Both the position numbers and the translations under genes were made by a program. A stretch of 64,000 nt of DNA from Gordonia hankookensis (GTDB lineage: Bacteria > Actinomycetota > Actinomycetes > Mycobacteriales > Mycobacteriaceae). Positions 32,001 through 47,000 of the stretch are shown in pieces. Every line of letters starts with the position of its first letter. Within the stretch, counting starts at the first letter, position 1. The stretch spans positions 868,001 to 932,000 of the forward strand of contig NZ_JACWMS010000001.1 in the NCBI RefSeq assembly GCF_014673215.1, read 5' to 3'. The notes under the pieces were generated by a model. It made no database searches and had not been told where the DNA came from. It was given only the letters and a program-made list of their open reading frames with translations.

Positions 32001-35000
32001 GCTGCACTTGCGCGTCGCCGCGTCCCAGGTACTCGATGTCGTCGCCCACCCGGCGGGCCAGGTCGCCGGTCCGGTACATCCGGTCTCCGTCGTGCCCGAA
32101 CGGGCTCGCGACGAACCGCGTCGACGACAGGCCGGGCCGTCCGAGGTAACCCTGCGCCAACTGGCCACCGGTGACATACATCTCGCCGACCACGCCGGGC
32201 GGTACCGGATGCAGTCGCGCGTCGAGGATGTGGACGGCGAGCGAATGCAGCGGGCGACCGATCAGCGAGGCGTCGCCCGCGGCGACCAGCGCACGGTCCA
32301 GTGGGCGGAAGCTGACATGCACGGTGGTCTCGGTGATCCCGTACATGTTCACCAGCTGCGGGGAGTGCCCGGGGTGATCGTCGAACCATCGACGCACCTG
32401 ATCGAAACTCAGTGCCTCGCCGCCGAACACGAGATAGCGCAGCGGGAGATCCACGGTGCTGCGGCGGCGCGCGTCGATCAGCTGATAGAAGGCCGACGGC
32501 GTCTGACTCAGGATCGTGACGCCCTCGTCTGCCAGCAGCTCGACGAACGCGTCGGGATCACGGGCCAGCTCGCGGTCGACGATGACCAGCCGACCACCCG
32601 ACAGGAACGGCCCCCAGAGCTCCCAGACCGAGAAGTCGAACGCGTAGGAATGGAACATCGTCCACACATCCGTTGGCTGGAAATCGAAATCGCCTGCTGC
32701 GGTGTCCATCAGGGTCACCACGTCCCGATGGGTGATCTCCACGCCCTTCGGCAGCCCCGTCGACCCGGAGGTGTAGATCACGTACGCCCGCGCCGACGGC
32801 GGGATCTCGACCGGCGGAACGGCCTGGGCGGCACCCTCGGCGACGAGATCGGCCACGTGGACCGTCGCCACGTCTGCAGGCAGCACCGTGAACAGGTCAT
32901 GCCCCGCGGTGGCCGCATCCGTGATCACGGTGCCCACCGCGGCGTCCGAGACGATGAACGCCAGGCGTTCGGCGGGATTCGTCGTGTCGAGCGGTAGGTA
33001 CGCAGCCCCCACCTTGAGCACACCCAGCACGGCGGACACGAGATCCACCGTGCGCGCGGTGGCCACCCCGACCAGATCGCCCACCCCGACACCACGGGCA
33101 TAGAGCGCGGCGGCGACCGCGTCCGAACGCGTCTGCAGCGCCTCGTACGAAAGGGTGACCCCGTTCGCCGTGACCGCCTGTCGCCCGCCGTGTGCGTCCA
33201 CGGTCGACAAGAACAGATCGACGAGCGAGCGAGCGGCGTTGACGGTGTCGACGACGGGTGCGGGCAGCGCCGACAACTCGGCGACCTCGGAGACCGACAT
33301 GAGGGCGACGTCACCGACCGGGCGGTCGACCGACTCGGTACACCCCGCCAGGACCCGCACGAACCGGTCCGCGATCGTCTCGATGGTCGACCGATCGAAG
33401 AGGTCGGTGGCATAGACGATCTGGGCCGGCCAGTCCGTGGCCGACGCATCGGCCGCGATACCGAAGGTCAGGTCGACCTTGGCCGGGGTCTCGGGGGCCT
33501 CCACGGGCGAGATCGTGAGGCCGGCCACCGTGGTCGGGCCGACTCCCGCCGCGAGCTCCGGCAGGTTTGCCTGGTGGAAGGTCAGGAGGATCTGGGTCAG
33601 TGGCGCGAACGCCTCCGACCGGACGGGGTCCAGATGGTCAACCAACGCCTCGAACGGAACATCCGCATGGGCGAAGGCGTCGAGATCGGTCACCCGGACC
33701 TGGTCCAGGATCTCGGCGAAGGACATCGTCGCGTCGATCTGAGTGCGCAACACGAGGGTGTTGACGAACATGCCGACCAGCGCGTCGAGCTCAGGCCGGC
33801 CGCGGCCCGCGACCGGCGTGCCGACCGCGATGTCGTCGGTTGCCGACAGCCTCGCCAGCAACACCGACAACCCGGCGTGCACCACCATGAACGGGGTCAC
33901 GCCGAACTCCGTCGCCACCGTTGCGATCCGTTCGACCACCTCGGCGGGAACACGGAAGGGGACCTGGTCGCCGCGTTGGCTCGCCACCACCGGGCGTGGG
34001 CGGTCCGACGGCAGTTCGAGGACGTCGGGCACGCCGGACAGCTGCTTGGACCAGTACGAGAGTTGTTGCGCCACCACGGAATCTGCATCACCCGGCGCGC
34101 CGAGTACCTCATGCTGCCAGATCGCGAAGTCCGCGAACTGCACCGCGAGCGGCGCGAATTCCGGCGCAACGCCTGCCGAACGCGCCGCGTACGCGGCCAT
34201 CACGTCGCCGATCAACGGCGCCATCGACTCGCCGTCGGCCGCGATGTGGTGGACCACCAACGCGAACACCCACTCGTCGCCGCCGACGTGCCACAGCCGC
34301 ACGCGCAGGGGCCGGCGCGAAGTCACGTCGAAGCCCGTGGTCACGTCCGCGTCGAGCGCCGCGGCGGAGTCGACGATCGCCCAATCCAGCTGTTCGGAGA
34401 TGTCGTCGACGGGAGCGATCTGCTGGATCGGCGCCCCGTCCACCGACGGGAACGTGGTGCGCAGCACCTCGTGTCGCGCCACCACGTCGACCAGCGCCGA
34501 GCGCAGCGCGGCGACGTCCAGCGCACCCGTCAGCCGCAGTACCACCGGGACGTTGTAGGTCGACGCCGAGGGATCGAACTGATTGATGAACCACATGCGC
34601 GACTGCGCGAACGACAACGGCACCCGTTCGGGACGTGGAACCGCCGCGGTCACCGGTGCCAGACCCAGCCCCCGACCGTCCAGGGACCTGGCCAATGCAC
34701 GGACCGACGGCGCCTCGAAGACGTCGCGGACGGACACCTCGACCCCGGACACGTCCGAGACACGGGCCGCCACCCGGGTCGCGGAGAGCGAGTTGCCCCC
34801 GAGGTCGAAGAAACTCTCCACGACGCTCACCGGCCCGATCCCCAGCACGTCGGCGAACACCCGCGCCACCGACTCCTCCGCCCCGGTGGTGGCGGCCACG
34901 AACTCACGGCGGCCGTCGGTCTCCGGCTCGGGCAGAGCGCGCTTGTCCAGCTTGCCGACCGGTGTCAACGGCAGCGCGTCGAGCACCGTCAGACTCGACG

Positions 35001-38000
35001 GCACCATGTGCGATGGCAGGCGTTGCGCCACAAAGGCCCTCAGCTCGTCGGTGTCGACGTGATCCCGGAGTACGACATAACCGGCCAGAGCCGTGGCCAC
35101 CGAACCGCCGACGCCGATCACGACCGCCGATTCGACCGCCGGATGGACGCCGAGGACGGCCTCGATCTCTCCCAGCTCGATGCGCAGACCACGGAGCTTC
35201 ACCTGATCATCGCTGCGACCCAGGTAGTCGAGCGCGAGCACGTCGTCACCGTCCCGTCGCCACCGCACGACGTCGCCGGTGCGATACATCCGCTCACCGT
35301 CGACACCGAAGGGGTTCGCGACGAACCGTTCCGCGGTCAGGCCGGGCCGGCCCACGTACCCGCGGGCGAGTACCGCACCGGCGATGTACAACTCACCTGC
35401 GACACCCACCGGCACCACGTGCAGCCGCGAATCAAGAACCAGGAGAGCGACTCCCGGGATGGGTCCGCCGAGCGTCGTCGGCACGCCGGGTCGCATCGCG
35501 TCACTCATCGCCACGACGATGGTCGTCTCGGTGGGGCCGTACATGTCGTGGAACGCGACCAGCGATCCCCACCGATCGACCATCGCCGGCGGTACCGCCT
35601 CGCCACCGGCGGCCAGCACCCGCAGATCCGGCAGTCCCTCGGGTTCCAGGGTGGCCAGGACCGTCGGCGTCAGGAACGCGTGCGTCACCCGCTGCGCACG
35701 CATGAAGGCGGCCAGCGGTTCCCCGCCGAGCGCGTCTTCCGGACGATAGACGAGTGTCGCACCCGCACCGACGGCCATCAGCCATTCCAGCACCGAGGCG
35801 TCGAAGCTCGGTGAGGCGAAACCCAGCACCCGTGATTGATCGGTGACGCCGAAACGGTCGACCTCGGTCAGCGCGAAATTCTCCAGTGTGCGGGCGGTGA
35901 GTTGCACACCCTTCGGTGTGCCGGTGGAACCCGACGTGTAGATCACATAGGCGACGGCATCCAGATGGGGCGTGCCGATCAGTTCGTGCTCGGCAATCGG
36001 GGCCGGACTCATCCCGTCGATCACCGCCTCGATCTCGGCGGAATCCACGGTGGCCCAGTCGACCATCGTTCCCAGGGCACCTCGATGACGCTCGGCGGTG
36101 AGGCCCACCCGAACGCCGGAGTCGGCCAGCATGTGCTCGATGCGCTCGATGGGATAGCCCGGGTCGATCGGCAGATGGCCGGCGCCGGTCTTGGCCACTG
36201 CCCAGATCGCGGTCAGCAGCCCAACCGATCGGCCCACGGCCAGAGCCACCAGCGATTCGACGCCGACGCCCTGCGAGATCAGCCACCGGGCAAGCTGATT
36301 GGATCGGGCGTCGAGAGCGTGGTAGGTCAGCGCCGCCCCCGTCGCGTCGACCACCGCGACTCGGTCGGTGTGGTTCTCGACGACATCGGCGAACATCGCG
36401 CCGAGCAACCGGGGTGGTGCGGCGGGTCCACCGCTGACCGGCACCAAGTCGGTCACCTCACCCGCTGCCAGCAGATCGATGTCGCCGACCGCGATACCGG
36501 GATCGTCCACCATCGACTCGACGATCCGCAGCAAAGACGCCAGCAACCCTCGAACCGTCGACTCGTCGAAGATCGAGCGCGCGTAGACGACGTCGACGGT
36601 CATCGGCGAATCGCCCACCCGACCGGTCACCGCAACCGACAACTCGAACTTGGCCACCTGTTCGGCCAGTTCGAGTGGTTCGGCACGCAGTCCCGCCATC
36701 TCCAGGGCCGCCGTTCCAGGATCGGCGTCGACGTGGGTGTACGCGATCTGCGCGAGGGGCGGGAAGGCCGTCGATCTGGTCGGCACGATCTCGTCGATGA
36801 GCTCCTCGAACTGGACGTCGGCGTTGGCGAACGCGTCGAGATCGTCGATGCGCACCTTCGCGACGAGGTCGGCGACCGTCTGTGCCGGGGCCACCGCGGT
36901 GCGCAGCACCAACGTGTTCACGAACATGCCGACCAGATCACCGAGCGCCGCATCCGTGCGGCCTGCGATCGGCGTACCGATCACCACGTCGTCGGTCGAG
37001 GCCAGTCGTGCGATCAGGATCGCCAGTGCCACATGCATTGCCATGAACGGGGTGACACCCTCGGCGCGTGCGAAGTCTTCCACCCGACGGGCCAGATCGT
37101 CGTCGACGGTCATCGACACCACCCCGGCCGCGGTCTGCATCACCGCCGGGCGCGGGCGATCCATCGGCAGGTCGGTCACCGACGGCAAGGCCCTCAGGTG
37201 CTCACGCCAGTAGCCGAGCTCCTGTGCCACTCGGCTCGTCGCGTCGTCGACATCGCCGAGCATCTTCCGTTGCCACAGTGCGTAATCGGCATACTGCACC
37301 GCGAGCGGACGCGCGGCCGGGACGGAACCGTCGACCCGTGCGAGGTATGCGGACAACAGGTCGCGGACGAACACCGCGGTCGAGGATCCATCGAACGCGA
37401 TGTGATGAGCAGTGAGTACCACGTCGTGGGTGTTGTCGGCGCAGCGGCGCACACACCCACGGATCGGCAGGTCGACGGTCACGTCGAAGCCCTTCGCCGC
37501 CGAGGCCATCACCTCGCGTTCGTCGTCCACCACACGCCAATCGAGCACATCGCGGGCCCGATCGGCGGCGAGAACTCGCTGGACGGGTCCGTCGCCGTCG
37601 AGCGGGTACAGGGTGCGCAACACCTCGTGGCGTTCGATCACGTCGCCCAGCGCGCCCATCAGATCGTCCAGGTCGAGATCGCCGGTCAGACGCAGCGCCA
37701 TCGGGATGTTGTACGCGGGCGACGCGGGGTCGAACCGGTTGATGAACCACATCCGCGACTGTGCCATCGACAGCGGCAGCCGATCCGGCCGCCGGGCCGC
37801 CACCAGGGGCGCCACGGTCTGTGCACGACCGCCCACCGCCTCGATCAGCGCCCGCACCGACGGGAACTCGAAGAGGTCACGTACCGACACGTCGACACCG
37901 AGGTCGTCGGCGACCCGCGCGGCGACACGCATCGCCGACAGTGAGTTCCCGCCGACCTCGAAGAAGGATTCGGTCACACCGACCCGCTCCACACCGAGCA

Positions 38001-41000
38001 CCTCACCGAACACCTCGGCCACCATCACCTCGGCCTCGGTGTCCGGTGCCACGTACTCGCCGAGCTCGAACACCGGGGCGGGCAACGCCTTCCGGTTGAG
38101 TTTGCCGGAGCTGTTGAGTTCGATGTCGTCGAGGAGCATCCACACCGTCGGTCGCATGTACTCCGGCAGTGCCTCGGCGACAACCCTCTTCACCGCGGCC
38201 TCGTCCACAGATGCGGGTGCCACATACGCGACGAGATGGTGACCGCCGATGGGTGCGTCGACCACCGCACATGCCGCGTGCACCACGCCGGGTGCCGAGG
38301 CGATCACCGATTCGATCTCGCCGAGCTCGATGCGCTGCCCACGCAGTTTCACCTGGAAGTCGGTGCGGCCCAGGTACTCGATCTCGCCGCGATGATTCCA
38401 ACGGACGAGGTCGCCGGTGCGGTACAACCGCTCACCACCGCGGCCGAAGGGATCGGCCACGAACCGTTCTGCCGTCAGCGCGGGGCGTGAGGAGTAGCCG
38501 CGAGCCAGTTGCATACCACCGAGATAGAGCTCACCCGGCACGCCCTGCGGGACCGGACGCAGGCGCGGGTCGAGCACATACGTCGACGTGTTCCACTCCG
38601 GCCTACCGATCGAGACCTCTTCGGCGCCGGTCACGTCGACGGCCGTCACGTCGACCGTGGCCTCGGTCGGACCGTAGAGGTTCACGATCTGCACGCCCGG
38701 GAGTGCGCGGTGCGCGTGGGACGCCACCGAGACGGGCAGCGCCTCACCCGAGGTGAGCAGCCAGCGAAGCGTTCCGAGCCCGTCCAGCTTCTCGGCGGGG
38801 ACGACGTCCAGGAAGACCGACAGCATCGACGGCACGAAATGGACCGACGTCACGCGTTCGTGCGCGATGAGATCAGCGATGTAGACCGGTTCCAGGTGGC
38901 CGCCGGCGCGCGCCACGATCGTCGTGGCCCCGGTCATCACAGGAGCGAACAACTCCGGCACCGACACATCGAAGGTGACCGGCGTCTTCAGCATCACCCG
39001 CTCGCCTGCGGTCCATCCGAAGATCTCCACGCACCACCGCATCCGGTTCACCAGCGCGCGGTGCGACACGGTCACCCCCTTCGGGCGGCCTGTCGATCCT
39101 GAGGTGAACAAGGTGTACGCGGCATCATCAGCACGCAAGGGCGCCAACCGATCCGCATCGGTCACAATCGGTACCGACCGGTCGACCTCATCCGACGCGT
39201 CCACCTCGATGGTCCGCACGCCGTCGACCGTCGCGGCGACGGCTCGTCCCGCACCGACGACGAGCAGGCGGACGCGGGCGGTGTCGATCATGTATTCCAC
39301 GCGGTCGACCGGGGTGTCGGGATCGATCGGGACGTACTGCGCGCCTGCGGCGAGGACGGCATTCACCGCGACCACCATCTCGACCGAACGCTCCAGCGAG
39401 ACACCGACGGCCACACCCGGTCCCGCGCCTGCGGCAATGAGATCGCGGGCCAGCACGGCGATCCGCGCACCGAACTCGGCATAGGACACCGTCCTGCTCC
39501 CGAACACCAGGGCAGCCGCATCGGGTGTGCGGAGAGCTTGCGCGGCAACGACGTCCGGCACCAGATCGGCGGGCACGTCGACGACGGGCCCCAGCGACCA
39601 GCCCTCCACGACGGCCCGCTCGTCGGTGGAGATCAGATTCACATCGCCGACCGCGGTGGCCGGGGTCGCGACCAGTTCGGTCAGCACCGACACGAAGCGG
39701 TCGGCCATGATCTCGACGGTCGGGTGGTCGAACAGATCGGTCGCATAGACGATCGAGCAGGCCCAGTCGTCGTCGGTCGCCGAGCTCACCGTCACCGACA
39801 TGTCGAGCTGCGCGGCAACCCACGACGGTTCGATCGACTGCACCGACAGACCGCCGACCGACAGCTCGGCCGACTCCGCCGACGCGGCCGGATCGAAGGA
39901 CAGCATGACCTGTGCCAGCGGCGCGAATGCTTCCGAACGCGTCGGATTGAGGGCCTCGACGACGGTCTCGAACGGGACATCCGCATGTGCAAAGGCATCG
40001 AGATCTGTCAGTCGGACATCGTCGAGCAGTGCAGCGAACGTCGTCGCGCCCTCGACCCGGCTCCGCAGGACCAGAGTGTTCACGAACATCCCGACGAGCG
40101 GGTCGAGCGCTGCCTGGCCGCGCCCCGCGACCGGGGTCGCGATGGTGACGTCGTCGGTTGCCGAGAGCCGCGCCAGCAGGACGGCGAGACCGGCGTGCAC
40201 CACCATGAACGGCGTGACCCCGAACGCCGTGGCCACGACGCGGATCTGCCGGCCGAGTTCGGCGGGCAGATCGAACCGGACGCGTGCGCCCCGATGCGAC
40301 GCGACGGCCGGGCGTTCCCGGTCCGTGGGGAGTTCGAGTACGTCTGGCGCGTCGGCGAGTTGATCCCGCCAGTACGACAGTTGCCTGGCGATCACCGTGT
40401 CCGGCGCATCCGGCGACCCCAGCACACTGTGCTGCCAGATCGCGAAGTCCGCGAATTGGATTGGCAGCGGCGCGAAGTCGGGTTCCCGGCCCGCTTCCCG
40501 TGCGACATATGCGGATACGACATCGGTCACCAGCGGCAACATCGACTCGCCGTCCGATGCGATGTGATGTGCGATCACGACGAGCAGGTACTCGTCGTCG
40601 GAAACCGTGAGCAGCCGCACCCGCAGCGGCCACTCGGCGGTCACGTCGAAACCGGTCGTCAGCGCCGTCTCCACGTCGGCCTGCCCGGCAACCACGGCCC
40701 AGTCCAGCCGTTCGGCGACCTGGTCGGCGGGATCGACCACCTGTACCGGCAGACCGTCGACGGCCGGGAAGGTCGTCCGGAGCACCTCGTGACGCTCGAC
40801 GGTGTCGACCACCGCGGCCCGCAGGGCATCCACGTCGAGAGCGCCGGACAGACGCAGAACCGCCGGGATGTTGTATGTTGCCGTGCCGGGCTCGTACCGG
40901 TTGATGAACCACATGCGGGTCTGCGCGAACGACAATGGGATGGGGGCCGGACGCGGGGTGACCGCCACGAGGGGCGCCAGACCCGCGCCACGCGACGAGA

Positions 41001-44000
41001 CGGCGGCCGCCAGGCCACGGACCGTCGGGGCGTCGAAGATGTCACGGACCGACACCGCGGCACCGAACTCGTCGGCCACCCGCGCCGCCACCCGCATCGC
41101 CGACAACGAGTTGCCGCCGGCGGCGAAGAAGGATTCGGTCACGCTGACCTGCGCCACACCGAGTACCGTCGCGACGATCGCCGCGACGGATTCCTCGGCA
41201 CCGGTGGCCGGCGCAACGTACTCGGCGGCCTCGAAGACCGGGGCAGGCAGCGCCCGCCGGTCCAGCTTGCCGGCGCTGTTGAGGGCGATGTCGTCGAGCA
41301 GCATCCACACCGAGGGGCGCATGTACTCGGGCAACGCCTCGGCGACCGCCGCCTTCAGCGCACCCTCGTCGACCGTGGACGGGGCGACATATCCGACGAG
41401 ATGCTGCCCACCGCCGTCGGTCTCGATGACCGTGCAGGCCACGTGCACCACTCCCGGCGCCGAGGCGATGACCGACTCGATCTCACCCAGCTCGATGCGC
41501 TGCCCACGCAACTTGACCTGGAAATCGGTGCGCCCCAGGTACTCGATCTCCCCGGTGTGGTTCCACCGGACGAGGTCACCGGTGCGATACAACCGCGCCC
41601 CCGGGGCACCGAAGGGATCGGCCACGAAACGTTCGGCCGTCAGTCCGGGCCGCGACTCGTAGCCTCTCGCCACCTGGACACCACCGAGGTAGAGCTCACC
41701 CGGGACGCCGGGCGGCACCATCCGCAGGCGGGCATCGAGCACCAGCGTCGACGTGTTCCACACCGGCACACCGATGGGTACCACGTCGGGCGCGTCGGTC
41801 ACGTCCACGTACGCCACCTCGACGGCGGCCTCGGTCGGACCGAACAGGTTCACTATCGCGGCCTGCCCGAGCAGCCGGTGGGCGTGTGCCACGACCGGCG
41901 GCGGCAGCGCCTCACCCGAGCAGAACAACCACCGCAACGAATCCAGCGCGGTGATCTTCGCGGCCGGCACGACATCCAAGAACACCGAGAGCATCGACGG
42001 CACGAAATGCACCGACGTCGCGCGCTCGCGGGCGATGAGGTCGGCGATGTACACCGGGTCCGCATGCCCGCCCGGACGCGCCACGATGATGGTGGCACCC
42101 GTCATCACCGGGGCGAACAACTCCGGCACCGACACGTCGAAGGTGAACGGCGTCTTCAACACCACCCGGTCGCCGGTCGACCACGGATACTGATCCAGGC
42201 CCCACCAGAGCCGGTTCACCACCGAGCGATGCGAGACCGTGACGCCCTTCGGACGGCCGGTCGACCCCGAGGTGAACAGCGTGTAGACCGCGTCGTCGGC
42301 GCGCAAGGGGGACAACCGATCCGCATCGGTCACCGGCACGGCCGACAGGTCGGCGGCACCCGAGGCGTTCACCTCGATCACGGTGGTGCCCGGGCCGAGG
42401 GCGTCCACCGACGCGGGCGCACCATCGCCACCGACCAGCACCACACCGACGCCCGCGGTGTCCACCATGTACTGCACGCGATCCGCCGGGATCGCGGGAT
42501 CGATCGGCACGTAGTGCCCGCCCGCCGCGACGACGGCGTGGATCGCGACCACCAGCTCCACCGAGCGGTCCAGCGAGACCCCCACGGCCACACCCGGAGC
42601 CACGCCTGCCGTGATCAGCTCACGCGCCAGCACCGACACCCGCGCACCGAACTCCGCATAGGTGAGTGCGCGGCCGTCGAAGACGAGTGCGGTCTCGTCG
42701 GGTGTTCGAAGAATCTGCGCGGCAACGGCATCGGCCACCGAACCAACCGGGACGCGGACGTCGGCGCCGACCGACCCGCCGGCGATCACCGCCCGTTCAC
42801 CGTCGGTCAGCAGAGGCACGTCGGCGACGAGCGTCGCAGGCGTGGCGGCAGCGGCACGCAGGATCTCGACCACGGCGTCGGCGAACACGCGGATCTGGTC
42901 GTCGGCGAAGGCATCCGGCAGATACTTGATGGTGATGGACAGCCGATCACCCATCGGCGAGGTGATCATGTTCAACGGGTAATGCGTCGAATCGCTGACC
43001 ACGGCCTCCTGGATGTCGAGGCCGCCGGTGAGAGCGGCGTCGCTGGTCGAGAGCGACTCGGTGTCGACCGGATACGACTCGTGCACGGTCAGCGTGTCGA
43101 AGGAGCCCACAGAATCTGTCAGGGCCATCAGTTCCGGCAGCCCCAGATGCTGATGGTCGAGAACCGACACCTTCGCCGCCTGCAGGCGCGCGAGCACCTC
43201 CGAGATCCGGGCCTGCGGGTCGACGTCGACCACCGCGGGCAAGGTGTTGATGAACAGTCCGACCATCGACTCGACACCCTCGAGGTCGGCCGGGCGGCCC
43301 GACACCGTCTCTCCGAAGGTGACCACCCGGTTGCCGGTCAGCCGGGAGACCAGCACCGCCCACGCGAATTGCAGCACCGTCGCCACGGTCGCGCCCTGCG
43401 CCCGCGCGAGCGCCTCGACGGCCGCAGTCAACTCGGCATCGACCACCACGACGTGGTTGCGCGGCAACGACTCCCGGGTCGCCACGATGCCCGGCGCCAC
43501 CAGCGTCGGACCCTCGACCGGCGCCAGGACCGCACGCCACGCGGCGAGGCCTGCATCGTTGTCGATACCTGCGACGTGCTCCAGGTAGTCCTCGAAGTCG
43601 CCGCCGCCCGTGCCGATCCGGCCGGTGTAGGTGGCGCCCGAGGCGTACAGCGCCAGCAGGTCGGCGAGCACCAGCGGACCGGACCAGCCGTCGAACAGGA
43701 TGTGATGGTTCGTGATGACGACACTCACGCCGTCGGCATCGCGGGCGAGCACGACACGCAACAGCGGCGGCCTGGACAGATCGAACGGCTCGACCCGCTC
43801 CCCCGCGGTGATCTCGTCGACCCGAACCTTTCGCTCGTCGTCGTCGACCGCACCCAGATCGACCGTGCGCCAGGGCACCCGGACCTCGTCGGGTACCACC
43901 GCGACAACCGCACCGCCATCGGTCTGCACAAAGCCCGACCGCAGCACGCGATGATGGGCCACCAGGCTCTCCACCGCTGCCCGCAGACGCGACTCGTCGA

Positions 44001-47000
44001 CGTCGCCGCCCAGTCGGAGGACCGCCTGGCTCACGTACACGTCGACGTCGTCGGTGCCCGCACCCGAGGAGAGGGCGGATTGGAGGTAGAGCCCCTTCTG
44101 CAGTGCGGACAGGGGCCAGACCGGTGCACCGGGATGACGCTCGGCGAGCACATCCAGGTCGGCCTGTGTCACCCCGGAACCCGGGACATCCGACGGCGAG
44201 CGCCCCGGATCCTCACCACTCGTGACCACATCGACGATGGCCGCCAGCTCGGCCGACCACCGGTCGGCGAGATCCTCGACATCCGCCGCGGACACGATCC
44301 CACCGGCGAACAGGAAGTCCGCCGACAGTTCACGGCCGCCAGGCGTGAGCTGCGTCCCGACGTTCACGGTGATCGTGTTCATCGCGGTCATGCCGCCGGT
44401 CGCCGACGACGGCAGTGCCGGAGCATCGGTGTCGACCATGAACGGGACCGCCACCGTGGCGGCGTCCGCGCCGCGGCCGCCGGCACCGAAGAAGTTGAAT
44501 CCGATCGATGGCAACGGTCGTCCGGCCAATCGCGCGTCCCCGCCGAATCGGAGGGCCCCGAAACCGATTCCGTGATCGGGCTGGGCGAGCCGCTCCTCCT
44601 TGGCCGCCTTCACCGCGTGCACCACGTCGTCGGCCGGGTCCAGGAGCATCGGGGCGATCGAGGTGAACCATCCCACCGTCCGCGACAGATCCGCGGTCCG
44701 CGGGTCGGCACCGTGCGCGAGCACGTCCTCGTACCGGCCGTGCCCTTCGACCAGCACACCGACCGGCGCGGAGTCGGAGATCCCCCGCGCCCGTTGCCAG
44801 GAGCGCACCGCACGCGCCAGGCCCGCCAACAGCGCATCGTTCACATGACCGGAGAACGCCTCGGGGACCACTGTCACCAACGCCTCGGTGACTGCCGCAT
44901 CCACTCGATGCGACACCGAACCCACCGTCGAGAATCGGTCGCGCGCAGGGTCGATGGCAGCGCCGAGGTCGGTCGGGTCACCCGACCGCGCCAACCAGTG
45001 GCCGACCTCGGCCGGACGATCGGTTCGCCGGTGCGCCAGCGCCGTGTGCCATGCGCGCGCCGAGGTGACCTCCGGCCGCACCGTCAGCTCGTCGCCGGAC
45101 ACCAGCTGTCCCCACACCGTGATCACGTCTTCGATCAGCACCGGCCACGACACCGCGTCCACGCCGAGATGGTGGATGGCCACCACCACCCGCGCACCGT
45201 CGGCACCGGCCACCAGCACAGTCGAGACCAGCACGCCGTTCGACGGATCCATCCGGCCCAGGGCCTGGGCATGCGCGGAGCGCACCACGTCGGCGAACTC
45301 CGGTGTCCCGGTCGCCGCTGCCGTCCTGACCTCGGCGACCACCGGGGGATGACCGACTCCCGCGGTCTGGCACCACCGGCCCCCGGTGAACACCAGGCGG
45401 GAGGACAACATCGGATGCGCGTCGACGACTGTGCCGAGCACCGCACTGAGCACGGCGGCGTCCAATGCATCCGGCGCCACCAGCACCACCGACTGCGAGA
45501 AGTCGGCGAAATCCTCAGGCGTGCCTGCCGACTCGAGCATCCAGGACACCACCGGCGACAGTTCCACCTCGCCGGTGGCGCCGCCTGCCGGTTCGTCGAT
45601 CATGGCCACCCGGTCGCCACCGGCCGCGAGCGCGCGGGCCATCGCACGCACGGACTTGTGTTCGAACACCTCTCTCGGCGACACCGACAACCCGGCAGCG
45701 CGGGCCGCCGAGGACAGCTGGATCGACAGGATCGAATCACCACCGAGCGCGAAGAACGACTCGACGACGCTCACCCGATCGACGCCCAGAACTCCCGCCA
45801 CGATCGCTGCCAGCGTCTCCTCCACCGACGACGACGGCGGGACGTGGTCGTCGGCTCCGGTGGCGATCACCGGTGCGGGCAGGGCGCGCTTGTCCAGCTT
45901 CCCTGCGGGGGTCAGCGGCAGGGCGTCGAGCACCGTGATGCTCGACGGCACCATGTGCGACGGCAGGCGTTCGGCGACATGATCGCGGAGCGATGCGACG
46001 TCGACCGACCCGTTGGCGACCACATAACCCGCCAGCGCACTCGCCACCGAGCCGCCGACGCCGACCACCACGGCAGACGAGACGCTCGGATGCGACTCCA
46101 GGACAGCCGCGATCTCCCCCAGTTCGATGCGCAACCCGCGCAGCTTCACCTGGTCGTCACTGCGTCCCACGTATTCGAGCACCAGCTCGTCCGCCTCGGT
46201 GCGGCGCCAACGGACGACGTCGCCGGTGCGATACATCCGATCGCCCCGGTCGCCGAACGGACTCGCCACGAAACGTTCCGACGTCAACGACGGGCGTCGC
46301 AGATAGCCGCGGGCGAGCGCCACGCCGGTCGCATACAGGTCACCGGGCACTCCGACGGGCACGGGATGCAGCCGGCCGTCGAGCACCAGCAGACCCACAC
46401 CGTCGATCGGCCCGCCGATGTGGACGGGCGACCCGGCGGTGAGCGCACGACTCATCGCCACAGCGATCGAGGCCTCGGTGGGACCGTAGGCGTTGAAGAA
46501 GGACGGCCCGGCCGACCATCGGTCGACCAGGGTCTGCGACACCGCCTCGCCACCGGACATCAGGACGCGGAGGTCCGGCACCGACTCCGGCTCGAGTGTC
46601 GCGAGCACCGTGGGGGTCAGGAACACGTGGGAGAGTCTCTGGTCGCGTATCAGCGCCGCCAGCATGTCGCCACCGAGCACACTGTCCGGCCGGTACACGA
46701 AGGTCGCGCCGGACGTCGACGCGAGCAGCCATTCGAGGATCGACGCATCGAAACTGGGAGAGGCGAATCCGAGAACCCGAGACGATGAATCGACGCCGAA
46801 CCGGGCGACCTCCGCGACCGCGAAGTTGTGTATTCCGCGATAGGTCACCGACACCCCCTTCGGGGTGCCCGTCGAACCCGACGTGTAGATCACATAGGCG
46901 ATGGCGTCGAGGCGCGGTGCGGCGAGCAACTCGTCGGCCCGCAGCGGCGCGTCGTCGAATGCACCGAAGCCCCCGGACCCGATGTCCTCCACCGGACTCC

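Noticed and set aside
39538-46788. Very long plus-strand open frame (2416 codons) and others such as 46828-51399 and minus-strand 1574-4768
   Set aside because: They lie antisense to NRPS genes, have Arg/His/Gly/Asp-rich translations without domains, and are shadows of strong GC codon bias.
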